From: Halicephalobus mephisto
Taxonomy: Eukaryota > Nematoda > Chromadorea > Rhabditida > Panagrolaimidae
NCBI GenBank assembly: GCA_009193035.1
Contig: SWDT01000004.1
Location: 558,001-622,000, forward strand
Direction of reading: 5' to 3'
DNA: 64,000 bases
Shown: in pieces, positions 32,403 to 43,650 of the stretch
Layout of the letters: every line of letters begins with the position of its first letter
Numbering within the stretch: the first letter of the stretch is position 1
Position numbers and translations under genes: made by a program
The notes under the pieces: model-generated
Told to the model about the DNA's origin: nothing
Seen by the model: the letters and a program-made list of their open reading frames with translations, nothing else
The model's database searches: none

Positions 32403-35400
32403 TTATACATAAGTGACATCACAGGCTAGGATCCCAGAATGCATGTTGCCGATCAGGAGCTGTCTCGGTCTGTCCTTGGGAAAAGTCATCAGGACACTCG
32501 TGGCCGCGCTGATGGTGGCCCCGTCGTTGACGTAGAGTTCCTTAATCGACCATTTTGATTTTCCGTTTTTTGATTTTTTTCTTTGGATTTCTAGAATTTG
32601 AGAAGGCGAAAAGTAATCATAAGGATAAGATTCGTAAAAAAGATATCTTATTTTCAACGGATGAGCCGCGATTAGGAGATTTTGATTCAACGGATCGAAA
32701 GACAAAAAATAAGGTGCTGAATTTAGTTGAATTTCCTGAAAATTTTTAAATTAAAAAATACAGTAATTTCCATAGTTGTACAGTAGTTGTTCCCCTGGGG
32801 AAATTTGGTCGCTAATTTTGTAAGATTAATTTTCTTAAACCAGTACAGAGATCGACATCAAAATCAAAGTTAAATCCGCAGTTTACGTGCAATATTCCGG
32901 CAGTTAGGTCAACATCGAAATCCGCAGTTTGCGCGCAACATTTCCGCAGTTCGGTCAACATCGAAATCCGCAGTTTGGTCAATATCAAAATCCGCAGTTT
33001 GCGCGCAACATTCTGATCGATCGTGATTAGTATTAAAATCCGCAGTTTGCGCGCAACATTTCCGCAGTTCGGTCAATATCAAAGTCCGCAGTTTGCGCGC
33101 AACATTCTGATCGATCGTGATTGGTATTAAAATCCGCAGTTTGCGCGCAACATTTTCGCAGATTGCTAAGTATTTCCATATTTACATTTTTGAAAATTTC
33201 GAAATTAATGTAAAATCTGCGGTTCGTCTACAACATCCCGACAGATAGGTTCACATCAAAATAGAATTGAATTTTCGTATAATGATTAGATATCCCGACT
33301 TGCAGGAATATTTCAACTAAAATGCGGATTTTGATGTCGACAATTTTACAGACCTTAATGCAGATTTTTCTTGTTGAAATAGTCTAAAATTTTATGAAGA
33401 AATTTAAGAGATATTTTACATATTTTTTACAAGATTTTAAAGGTGTTTTTTTCTGTGTCAAAAAATGCTCAAAAACGATCAAAGTTACGTAGGATGCTTT
33501 TTAAAAATTTCTTCAAATAGGAAAGGACCAAAAATCACAGAGGAGGAATTATTGTAAAATCATACAAGTTTTCTGAAATCACTTCTAACTGAATGGAATC
33601 GACATTTAAGAATTCCTGATCACAGTTTTCACATTATTCGATTCTAACTGAGCATAATCAATGACAGGATTGCATTCCAACAGAAAATTAGATATAACTG
33701 AATGTAATAAATTTAATTATACTTTTTTAACTGGAAACAAACATAATTCAGACACATTGAGTATACTCAGGATTGCATTCCAATAGAAGATTGGATATAA
33801 CTGAGCATAATCAATGACAGGATTGAATTCCAACAAAATATTGGATACAACTGAGCGTAATCAATTTAATTATACTTTTTTAACTAGAAACAAACATAGT
33901 CCGAACATGCTGATTACATTCAGCTATGACCAGAGCTGTCGATTTCGAACTAATTCGAATTTGAACTGAATTAATTCGATTCGAAAATTGATAGAGTCGA
34001 ATTCTAAAATTAAGGACTCAAATTCGAAAATCAAGAATTCCGAATTAGTTCAAATTCGAAAATCAAGAATTCCGAATTAGTTCGAATTCGAAAATCAAGA
34101 ATTCCGAATTAGTTCGAATTCGAAAATCAAGAATTCCGAATTAGTTCAAATTCGAAAATCAAGAATTCCGAATTAGTTCAAATTCTAAAACCAAAAATTT
34201 CGAAAAATCGGCAACTTTGATTAAGATCAATTTTCTGCTGGAATGGAATCCTCCCATCGATTGTGATTAGTTAGAACCAAGTAACATGGAAACCGTAATC
34301 AGGAGCTCTTACGTGTTGATTCCATTCAGTTAAACGTGATTTCAGAAAACCTCTGTTATCTCGACCTACGTTGACTTTCGTGAGACTGGCCAGATTGGCA
34401 TTGTAGACAAAAACGGAATTGACGGAAAAACAGGTGACATAAAGTTGTCTTTTCCGTCCATCGTAAGCCATGCCCGTAGGGGTCGGGAGATTCGTCGCCG
34501 CGATTTGGATTTTCTTCCCATCAAAATACATAATTGTTCCTGTGTTAAGTTTCATAATTACTTCGAATTTCCTTAATCCCGGTTTTCTGAAGTAATATTT
34601 GTTTGTTAAATAAAATCGATTTTTTCCGACGGCCGTGATGCCTCTGATGCCCGTCATGACTTCGCTCGTGATGCTTTTTTGGAATTTCAATTTCGGCGGT
34701 TCAAATTTGTTTTTTTTAAAAACAAAATTAAAAATATCTACTCTATCATGGGATTTCTCGGGATAAAGACTGTTTGTCACAAAAACCACATTCATAAAAA
34801 TAGATAATCCATGAGGATTAAATTGTTTTTTTTCGTTGAAAGATGAAAGTTCAATTTTCAAAAGTTCCCTGGATTCCGGTCGGTAGATGTAGATTCCGGC
34901 CTCCGTGGCGTTCGTCGAGTTGTTGATGTCACTTCCCTGCAAATTATTGAAGTATTTCAGATTACTGTATCCAGTGACGAAACTAAACTTAAAAAAATAA
35001 AAACATATGTAAAAATATCCACAATAAAAAAAATGAAAATTTAAAAAATAAAAAAATAAAAAAAATATTTAAAAATATCCACAATAAAAAAATGAAGATT
35101 TTAAAAATAAAAATATATGTAAAAATATTCAAAAAAATGAAAATTAAAATAATAAAAATATGTAAAAATATAATAATATGAAAATTTTAAAAATAAAAAT
35201 ATATGTAAAAATATAATAAAAAATATGAAAATTTTAAAAATAAAAATATATGTAAAAATATACAAAATTAAAAAATTAAAATTATGTAAAAATATAATAA
35301 AAAAAATGAAAATTTAAAAAATAAAAACATATGTAAAAATATACAAAATTAAAAAATTAAAAAATTAAAATTATGTAAAAACATAATAAAAAATATGAAA

Positions 35401-35793
35401 ATTTTAAAAATAAAAATATGTAAAAATATTCACAATAAAAAAATTAAAATCTAAAAATTAAAATTATGTAAAAATATAATAAAAAATATGAAAATTTAAG
35501 GAACTTAAAATTTGAGGAAATTAAAAATACTTTTTTATAAAAATTACCGATGGGAAAAAAATATTGTTTTCGAAGAAGACCATATCCGGGGCCCCTGACT
35601 GGATGGACTGGATGGTGGAACATTCTCCCGGGACGTGGTTGTAAACTCTCTTGTTTAAATCCAAATATTGACTAAATTTTAAAAATTAAAAATAATTTTA
35701 ATCCGAAACTTACAGAAAATGCACTACAGTAAGACTGAATATGGTAGCTAAAATAATTGTAAAAAATAAAGTTGAAGAAAATAATTTTGCCAT
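32403..35793 (-). CDS. Paraoxonase-like / MEC-6-POML family membrane-anchored protein
   Basis: 367 aa. Minus-strand exons: 35793-35714, 35671-35548, 34936-34370, 32735-32403, all in frame. The N-terminus (MAKLFSSTLFFTIILATIFS) is an uncleaved signal anchor, giving a single-pass protein with a lumenal six-bladed propeller. PON landmarks are LNKRVYNHVPGECSTIQSIQ, FNPHGLSIF (His of the PON active site kept), GIRGITAVGKNRFYLTNKYY, TPTGMAYDGRKRQLYV, LSFDPLNQNLLIAAHP and LLIGNMHSGILACDV. Most residues aligning with PON1 calcium ligands are replaced, so enzyme activity is doubtful. Worm MEC-6/POML relatives act as ER chaperones for DEG/ENaC channels, and this is the likelier role. Intron 3 contains a satellite and a MITE. 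TTTCTAG precedes the ATG. Confidence 0.85.
32860..33275. repeat. GTTTGCGCGCAACAT satellite, locus 1
   Basis: Units of about 45-90 bp built on AAATCCGCAGTTTGCGCGCA, ACATTCTGATCGATCGTGAT and TTCGGTCAACATC, within intron 3 of the paraoxonase-like gene. The core contains the palindrome TTGCGCGCAA. The same core makes up 62850-63380. Confidence 0.85.
33565..34356. mobile_element. MITE-like element, family A, in PON-like intron 3
   Basis: The left end CAAGTTTTCTGAAATCACTT and the right end CGTGATTTCAGAAAACCTCT are inverted copies that match the element at 1361-1705. TA flanks both ends. Inside are inverted TCTAACTGAGCATAATCAAT blocks and a 35-bp tandem array at about 33950-34190 (AATCAAGAATTCCGAATTAG and TTCGAATTCGAA). 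The right end lies about 13 bp from the exon 3 donor. Confidence 0.75.
34975..35515. repeat. AAAATAAAAATATATGTAAAAATA tract (PON-like intron 2)
   Basis: About 540 bp of A-rich units (AAATATGAAAATTTTAAAAA, TATGTAAAAATATAATAAA), roughly 55-60 bp each. Confidence 0.85.
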
Positions 35794-36009
35794 TTAACTA
35801 GAAATCGAAATTTTGGAAAACAAAAGTCTCATGGCAACGAGGATTTTTCGAACAAAGCTCCTCGGCCTGGAAATCCATGAATGCCCAACGAGCAATGGTC
35901 AGCCTCACTCAATTGACCGCGACCTTGGGCTAAACATGGCATTCCCTGGGGACATGACGTCGAAGAAAATGCAAATGTTCAAAATCTTTCAGTCGTGCAA
36001 AAGTTCAAA

Positions 36010-36990
36010 AATAAAATTATAAAAAATGGTCCCAACACGAATTTTTCAATTTTACAAATTTATTAAATTTTAATTCAAAAAAGTTCAAAAATAAAATAAT
36101 AAAAAATTGTCCCAACACGAATTTTTTCAATTTTACAGATTTATTAAATTTTAAATAATTTCAAATAATTTTTAAAAAATTTTAATTCAAAAAAGTTCAA
36201 AAATAAAAATTATAAAAAATTGTCTCAACACGAATTTTTTCAATTTCACAAATTCATCAAATTTCAAATAATTTTAAAAAATCTTAATTCAAAAAAGTTC
36301 AAAAATAAAATTATAAAATTGTCCCAACAAGAAAATTTGGATTTTAGAAAAATTCGAAAAATTGTATAAAATTTTAGATTGATAAATAAAGGAATTTTTT
36401 GAAATTTACAATTTCAGATAGTTCCAGAAGCTCATATAAAATTAAAAGAATAAAAAACTAACAACTGACGCTATTGTTTCGAGAAGAATTTTCAAAACAG
36501 TTTAGAAAATTTTAAAATTTCAAAAGTTAATAAAAAGTTAAAAATATGTTTTTTGAAGAAGATTTTTAGAACATTTTAGAAAATCTTAAAATATCGAAAA
36601 TTTATAAAAAAAATTAAAATATTTGTTTCGAGGAGAATTTTCAAAACAGTTTAGAAAATTCTAAAATTTCAGAAGTTCATAGAAAATTAAAAATACGTTT
36701 TTTGAAGAGAATTTTTAAAACAGTTTAGAAAATTCTAAAATTTCAGAAGTTCATAAAAAAATTAAAACATTTGTTTCGAGGAAAATTTTAAAAACATTTT
36801 AGAAAATTTCAGAAATTTATAAAAAAATTAAAAATATGTTTTTTGAAAAGGATTTTTAAAACATTTTAGAAAATTCTAAAATTTCAGAAATTTATAAAAA
36901 AATTTTAGACTAAAAGTAAAAAAATACTTTCCTTAAAAAATTTAAAACATTTTAGAAATCTATAATTTCAGCTGCCAGAAAACTTCAAAA
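36010..36990. repeat. Two tandem arrays: GTCCCAACACGAATTTTT and AAAACATTTTAGAAAATTC
   Basis: 36010-36350 has four units of about 90 bp with TTGTCCCAACACGAATTTTT and AATTCAAAAAAGTTCAAAAA; the former is the minus-strand form of the TCGTGTCGGGACC motif. 36440-36960 has about six units with TTTAGAAAATTCTAAAATTT and GTTTCGAGGAGAATTTT. No gene. Confidence 0.75.
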
Positions 36991-37139
36991 TTTATAATAT
37001 TATATAAAACCAAAAGTTTTATTCCACATTTTTTAACCTTTGTTTTTCATCAAAAACTGGATAATTTCGACTTTAAGGTCTACAAATACATTAACTATGA
37101 TTTATTGCAGTTTTTGAGTGTTGTAATTTTCGGGATATT

Positions 37140-37980
37140 TATTAAGATGTCCATATATGGAAGTAAACCTCGGAGGGAAGTCAGAGGGTCAAGTACCCTG
37201 ATATAAAGAACTCTGGGTTCATTTAAGGTTATAATACCAAAAAATCAATTACGAAATCACTACAAGTTTTCGAGATTTTTAATTCCTAAACTTTCTGAAT
37301 TTCTTTGAAAATCATTAACTACTTTTTTTATAAAACTTTGAAGTTTTGGAGAGCAGTCAAAGGACTAAGTACCCTGATATAAAGAACTCTGGGTTCATTT
37401 AAGGTTATAGTACCAACAAATTAATCATAAAATCACCAAAGATTACGAGATTTTTTAATTCCTAAATTTCCTGAACTTCTTTGAAAATCTTCAATTTTGC
37501 TTTTTTGTACGATTTTGGAAAAATTAGAGTAGTCAGAGGATTAGGTATCATGATATAGGGAATTCTGGATTCAATTAGAAAGATCTAACTCCAAAAAACT
37601 GAAAACAACATCACTATTGAGGAGAAATAAGATTCTTTCATGTCCAAAAATTTCTGTTTTTTACAAAACTTTAAAAGTTTAGAAGGTAGTCAGAGGAGTA
37701 GGTATCCTATTCACTCCGATATTGGAAATTACAAACTCTATTACGCAGATTTACCTCCAAAAAGCGATTACGAAATCACTACAAATTTTCGAGATCTTTT
37801 AGTTCCTAAACATTACTCGCACTTCTTTAAAATTCCTCACTTTTGCTTTTCATAACTTTGAAAGTTTGGAGGGTAATCAAAGTAGGTGCTCTATCCACTC
37901 CGATATTAAAAATTACAAACTTTATTACGCAGGTTTACTCCAAAAAACGATTACGAAATCACTACGACAGGTATTTCGAA
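37140..37980. repeat. Tandem repeat, about 170-bp unit, 5 copies
   Basis: AGGGAAGTCAGAGGGTCAAG/TACCCTGATATAAAGAACTC units restart near 37177, 37350, 37521, 37680 and 37868. Each continues with ATTACGAAATCACTACAA and CGAGATTTTTAATTCC. Distantly related to repeat B. Confidence 0.75.
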
Positions 37981-38099
37981 ATCTCCTCAGTGCCAAACGT
38001 TTTTGAATTTCTCGTCGAGACCATTCCCCAGTTATTACTCTTGCTTGAGTTCACAACTTGCTATTTACTTCCCAATCTATGTGGTCTCTGGAAGCCAAG

Positions 38100-38465
38100 T
38101 TAACCAAGGATTTTTGAATTTCGCTTTGTTTACGACGATCCAAAGGTGCCAAAGCCCCAGATCGGCATTGTTGACGATTGGTGGCTGACTCCAAACGAGG
38201 GCAAACGAGTGATCAAGCACCGCCGCCCGTCCTGCCGACAACCCGGACGTGACAAAGGATCCCCCGGGAGTGTAAGTGGGTGTGATGAGGGATCCTTTTC
38301 TCAGACTCGGGAGTACGAATTTGAATTTCCCTTGTTGTTCAGGTTTGTTTTCGATTTCGTACATTGGGGCAGGGCCGACCGGGTCCCGACGATCCCGGCG
38401 TCAGTTTCTCAAGCCGAAGAGCCGTCGAGGTGGTCGTCTCCCGGCCTTCATATATAATTTTTACG
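38100..38465. other. GC-rich open region before AP-2, unassigned
   Basis: This stretch departs sharply from the AT-rich flank. On the plus strand, a frame after a TAA at 38101 reads RFVYDDPKVPKPQIGIVDDW and WLTPNEGKRVIKHRRPS to a GTAAGT donor at about 38272. On the minus strand, 38077-38364 is also open (96 codons, GSFVTSGLSAGRAAVLDHSF). One of these may be an alternative 5' exon of the AP-2 gene or a separate gene. I cannot choose. Confidence 0.35.
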
Positions 38466-38538
38466 TCTTGTCCTCCTGGCTTGCGTATCCTCGTGGTTGT
38501 TTCCCAAATTGCACTCCAGGCTTTCAGAAGCTCCAGAG

Positions 38539-40429
38539 ATGTACAGTAACGACCCCAACATGTACGCCGCTTACCAGAACTACCTGCCGATGCAGCACCC
38601 GGAGCCGGACCCCGTGCCGGCGAAAAAGCAGAAGCTCTCCTCCGAGTCAGAAGGCGAATCCGACGGCGAGTCCACGGACCGCGAAACCCCGTCCCCCAAC
38701 CAGAATCAGCCAAGCGGATCCGGCCAGTTTGTAAGTCGTCTTCAGATTGCGATGTCTGTCTCCGCGAATTACAGTAGTATGGGAGAGCAGTAAAGCACTA
38801 AGCTCTAGATAAAACAGATCTAAGGGATTAGTGAGAGGGCTGGGGAACTGCCTTTGGAGGTGACCTCCTGTGGGGTCCTTGGAATCGTCATCTAAGTGAT
38901 AACCATGACCACCTTCTGGTTGGAGTTCGTTCTGGATCCAAACGGAGGGTAGTTTTCAGCTATGTTTATGATGGGGCGAGTCAGATAGGTTAGTTCCAAA
39001 GCTGCTTTCATATATGAATGTTTTCGAACACAGTCTCGTTACATGTCGTTGTGTACTGAGTTGAGTGATAATTCATAGATTTTGGAGTGGGATTCAGTTA
39101 GTACGAATCCGACCGACCGGGGTCCTTTTGTGTGGGTGCAAACTGGGGTTGCCGGTGCGCAGGGCTTCGCTCGCATGCTCCGACGCCGTTTCAATCTGCT
39201 CTTTCAGGGGATCCCCATGGCACAGTCGACGCCTCTGCAGAGGTTCAACTTGCAGAACGCCCAAGGACAGGTCACGAACTACGCCGCTTACTACGGGATG
39301 ATGCAGCAGATGCCCCACGCAACTCTGCCCCCCATGGCGGGCAACGGGTTCATGTACCCGCCGTCCATGTTCGACAACCCCCCGGAGGGCCACAGCAGCA
39401 CCAGCAGCGAGGACAGCGGCAACGTTTCTCTGATGGCCGTGAAGCCGAATCCGTACGACCAAGGGGACAACACGATCCAGTTCTGCCAGGTCCCCGGCCG
39501 GCTGTCGCTCCTGGGCAGCAACAAGAAACTCATCGTCACCCTCGCCGAGATCCGCCGCCGCATAAACCCCCCCGAGTGCCTCAACCAGAGTATTCTCAGC
39601 GCCATCCTCAGGAAGTAAGTCGTTCCTTCCGCGGTCCGCTTCTGGAGTGCCTTGTGGGTCCTGGAGGCACCCGCTCGCGGAACTCGGATTGCGACCGGAC
39701 TAATGCGCCACTTTTCAGAGCGAAAAACAAAGACGGTGGCAACAAGTTGAACCAGCAGCTGAAACTGCACAGCATCACCCTGGCGCAAGGCCGCCGCAAG
39801 AGCGCCCCGAACACCGCCTTCACCGCTCTGTGCGAGACCGAAGCCCTGACGCTGGCCAAGGACTTCCACGACCTCTCGGAGAAGCACTTCCCCTACGACA
39901 GTTCCGTGTACGAGATCTTCGTCCAGACGAAGGACTACACCGACTACCAGGTCAAGAAGAGCTGCTACAGAAGTGCCTTGTAAGTTCGTTTTGCAGTCTG
40001 GGTCCTCGGACGACCGCCGGTTTCCATATATCGAACGGCTTTTTCGGGACTGGATTTGGTGTTTTTGGACGCTGGGTGTTTTGAACTTGGAGTGCTGAAA
40101 GTGTTGGTTTCAGTTTTGCCCTGATGGAAATCACCTCTCTGCTGAAGAGGGACAGGAGTCCGCTGATGGAAATGCCGCTGAACCAGCCGCTGATGATGCA
40201 TCCCGAGTCGCAGAAGGAATTCACCAACTTCTCGCTCCTGACTCACGGGTTCGGAGTGCCTGGACACATGGCCAGCTGGACCGCGGCTTTCAAGCTGATC
40301 AAGGCGGTGTTCGACGCGTTCGAGAACCCCCAGGCGTTCTTCGAGCGGGTGCAGCGTCCCGCCCCCGACTGGGTCGCGCAGATCTACACCCAAGGCCAGC
40401 AGACCCAGATGATGAACTACATGCAGTAA
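38539..40429 (+). CDS. aptf: AP-2 family transcription factor
   Basis: 391-aa nuclear DNA-binding protein. Exons: 38539-38730, 39208-39614, 39719-39979, 40114-40429. The start is the ATG 11 bases after a CTTTCAG acceptor (spliced leader or 5' intron). Residues 1-150 are an acidic, Pro/Ser/Gln/Met-rich activation region ([17 protein letters not shown]). The AP-2 domain starts at about 156: [96 protein letters not shown], which together form the basic region and helix-span-helix dimer interface. It would bind GCC-type palindromes as a dimer. Worm APTF proteins include APTF-1, required in the sleep neuron RIS; the paralogue is not determined. Codons are strongly G/C-ending. AATAAA at 40603-40608. 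Confidence 0.95.
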
Positions 40430-40609
40430 CGGTTAACGGAGGATTCCAGATTGTCCTGAATTTCTGAATTATTGCTAATTTTGATTATTACCCAAAAGCC
40501 TGCCAATGTTCCTAAATTTTTACAAAAATTGGCTTTAGTATATTCTCGTATGTCGAAATGAAATCTCTGGAGTAAATTTTAAAACATTTGTTCAGAAGTG
40601 GAAATAAAA

Positions 40610-41196
40610 TGTCAAAGGAAATGGAGGGAAGGGGGATTCTGAGGGTCGGCTTTGAAGTGAAGGCGTTGGGAAGGGTGATTTTGGGACGTAGAGTGACTGA
40701 AGTACACTTCTGCAAAGGAGAAAATAACTTGGTCTCGGTTGTGACCAGTTGGTACGGATCAGCTTTGTTCTTTTTCTGAAAATAACAATCCACGGCGGAG
40801 AACAATGCTGCTTCAGGGAGTTATTTTCGTGTCGTGACCACAAGTCAGCTTGGCAGTTAAAAAACGAAGAACCGTAACTTTTCGTTCAGTAAGAGTTGGA
40901 AATCGCCACTGTTGCTTGTAGTTTTCGTCGGAAATGCGAAATACTCATGAAAGACGCGACGGTTGTTGTGTTTCACAAGTATTGAGGAGTCTAAAGTTTC
41001 GCTTTACAGATGGATCAAAGAAGCAAACAATTAAAATTGAAAATTTGTTTTAAGTTTGAAATTGTATTGTTTGTAAATTTTGATATAGTGCGAAATAGGA
41101 ATAAAAGTAAAGTTGCGCTTTTTGTGACGGATTGGCAAAGTGGACTTGGCGTTCTGTGACAAACGCTGTTTTCGTGTGAATTCCGCTTTTATGTTA
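40610..41196. other. Downstream of AP-2, no gene seen
   Basis: Mixed-composition sequence. Open frames at 40512-40805 on both strands are short and unlike known proteins. Confidence 0.4.
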
Positions 41197-41631
41197 CAGT
41201 GGAATCTCGATATAACGCACCCAGACTATAAGGCATCGTTTCAGTGCGTTAGTTCGGCCCACATACAAATTTGCGAGAATTTACGGGATTTTAGTCATAT
41301 TTGATCCTCGGTAAAAGGCACCCCGAGATATAAGGCACGATTTTAAGGAATTTTAGTCATATTCGATCCTCTGTAAAAGGCACCCCGAGATATAAGGCAC
41401 GATTTTAAGGAATTTTAGTCATATTCGATCCTCGATAAAAGGCACCCCGAGATATAAGGCACGATTTTAAGGAATTTTAGTCATATTCGATCCTCGATAA
41501 AAGGCACCCCGAGATATAAGGCACGATTTTAAGGAATTTTAGTCATATTTGATTCTCTGTAAAAGGCACCCAGAGATATAAGGCACGATTTGTCCGGTCT
41601 CTTGAGGGTGCCTTATGTCGAGATTCAACTG
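41197..41631. mobile_element. Pogo/Tigger-like MITE with internal tandem repeats
   Basis: TA-flanked, 435 bp. The left terminus CAGTGGAATCTCGATATAAC and the inverted right terminus (CAGTTGAATCTCGACATAAG on the other strand) match at 23 of the first 26 bases. CAGT..AA.CTCGATATAA is the known end of pogo/Tigger transposons. The interior has five units of about 62 bp (CCCGAGATATAAGGCACGAT, TTTTAGTCATATTCGATCCT) made from the terminal sequence. No transposase. Confidence 0.85.
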
Positions 41632-41639
41632 TAGCGCAT

Positions 41640-42110
41640 TCTTATTTTCGAATTTCTCTGAATATTTATTTGTAGATTTCACATATCCACCGACTGTTTA
41701 TCGTTAATTCTTGTGTCAATAACAATTTATGACGTCTTTACTGCCTATGATTACAGCATCATGATCCGCTTTTGCGATTCTTGAACGTACAAAAATTGCA
41801 AAATTTACGTAGAAAATAAAAGTTTGCAATTTACTGAAGAAATCAAGTAGGAAAACACCAGCCATAAATGCTGAGAGTGAGACACCAAATATATCTGAAC
41901 TTAGTATAGCCTAACCTGGGATAAAATAATTATAATAATTATCGATAATTGAAATCTATGAGTTAACCTAAGTTATCTTTGAAGGTGCATAGACACGCAT
42001 TAAGTAGTTCATAGAAGAGCAACATTAAGGTCAAGAATTCGCCCAATTTCGGAAAATTCATATTTCACTACTTTGTATTTTTGTTTAATTTTATATCGAT
42101 ATCTTTAATT
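41640..42110. other. AT-rich stretch without features
   Basis: Nothing supportable on either strand. Confidence 0.4.
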
Positions 42111-42217
42111 TCTAATGTCCAACCGTTGTTCTATCGATATATCTTTAAAAACTACGGTAAGAATGATAGATATGTCGAGAAAATTAAAAAAACTGGTGCA
42201 ATGTAAAAAATTAATTT

Positions 42218-42395
42218 TTCATTGGTCACAAAACGCCAAGTTCACTTTGATACTGGAAACTGGAATGTTCTACTTTGGCGGTAGTAAAATGAATCTACCC
42301 CAAAAAATAATTTACTGGTCACAAAACGCCAAGTTCACTTTGACATTGGAAACTGAAATGTTCTACTTTGGCGGTAGTAAAATGAATCTACTTCG
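42218..42395. repeat. Tandem duplication, about 85 bp
   Basis: GGTCACAAAACGCCAAGTTC through TTCTACTTTGGCGGTAGTAA and ATGAATCTAC occurs twice in a row with three or four differences. It creates a 101-aa ORF with an internal repeat, probably not a gene. Confidence 0.8.
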
Positions 42396-42599
42396 GTATG
42401 TTCTTATTATCACAGATTGACAAAATGTTTTCATTACTACACAAAAAACCGTAATTTTTGATTGAGTAACAAATGGAATTCATCATTATTTTGTTTTAAT
42501 TTTCGTCACAAAAGTCAAATGTTAACACGTAAACGACAACCACTCTTCTTCGAAAAATCGTCTTTAAAAAATTAATTTTTTTACACCCTTTTAGGAACA

Positions 42600-43010
42600 T
42601 TATTGTCATTTTTTTATTGTTTTAGGAAAAAAGTGATTTTTGACATCAATTTATTAAATGATTTTTTGCATAATTTTCATGCAAATTTTGATCCGAGAGA
42701 TCGAACCTGTATGACACGAACGGCATGTTCCATCATCATCCAAGTGTCGCAGAAAGCGAGAAGACTCTTAGCACGAAAACCCTTGAGACACAGGAACTCA
42801 ACTTGCGCACCAAGCAGCCGGCAGAAGCGAAGGAATTCAGAAGTGGAGGAATTCAGAAGCGGAGGAATTCAGAAGCGGAGAAATCCAGAAGCGGCAAGAG
42901 AGAACGAGACCAAGCTGCGAAGAGTTGTTCTTAACTATTTTGTATTGTTGACTGCTGGAATAAAGCGAAGAGTTAACAATTGTCAATTAAGGGAATAGAC
43001 CAGATTCCCT
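42600..43010. repeat. Stretch with GAATTCAGAAGCGGAG minisatellite
   Basis: GGAATTCAGAAG(C/T)GGAG is repeated about four times at 42832-42895 inside two overlapping open frames. An AATAAAG signal follows at 42960. The GC-rich block 42700-42970 differs from its flanks and may be a transposon or LTR remnant. No domain recognised. Confidence 0.4.
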
Positions 43011-43329
43011 TACACTAGGTGTTAAAATCCAAAGTTACGTTTTTTGTGCATGGACGAGATTCAGAGAGCAAAGTCAGCGTCATAATGGTGTGTACTAGGG
43101 AAGCCATTAGAACAAAATAAATAATTGTATTTTGTATTATATTTTACAATACAAAATACAATTTATCATTCTAGTGTATACTGTGTAATATCATGAGGCA
43201 TAATACATTCTTAAATTCGAAAAATGAAATACTGTAAAATTCGACATTTTAACGACTGATCGGAATGACGATAACGTCACCGATCCAAAGAGACTGCTAA
43301 CAGTCTTAACAAAGATTTATCAATCGTGT

Positions 43330-43650
43330 TAAAAAATAAAAAGATGCTCTCAGTAATCGAGTTTTGACGAAACTTTCCAAATCCGCAGATATCCGGAAGT
43401 TCTGGTATACTGTTGGGTGTAACGAAGACGGGCTTCCCACTGACCCTTAGAGTCGACTTTGGTCTACAGGTCCGCTGGGGCCAGCAGCACTAGGACTCAC
43501 TTTTAATCTTCCACATTGAATATGTCCCTATTTCGCTAAAAGATCTCCTGAGGGGGTGGGGTAGCTTTACGACCTTGGGTTCGAGCCACCCGGAATTCGA
43601 ACCTGCACTCCGATCCATGATATTTCGCGTCCGCCACCGGCATCAATCGT
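43330..43650 (-). mobile_element. SINE-like dispersed element, copy on minus strand
   Basis: Reads on the minus strand from a B-box-like GCAGGTTCGAATTCC through GTCGTAAAGCTACCCCACCC, GTGCTGCTGGCCCCAGCGGA, AACTTCCGGATATC and GGAAAGTTTCGTCAAAACTC to GATTACTGAGAGC. The plus-strand copy at 61290-61580 keeps the same order with high similarity. No ORF. Confidence 0.6.

Noticed and set aside
32205..33275. CRISPR-like arrays (regularly spaced palindromic repeats)
   Set aside because: The host is a eukaryote, spacers are themselves repeated, and there are no cas genes; these are satellites.
39094..39887. Long ORFs in other frames over AP-2 (up to 283 aa)
   Set aside because: High GC leaves all frames open; only the AP-2 frame has family motifs and consistent splicing.
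42603..42998. 131-aa ORF
   Set aside because: No recognisable domain, an internal 15-bp minisatellite, and a second overlapping frame equally open.
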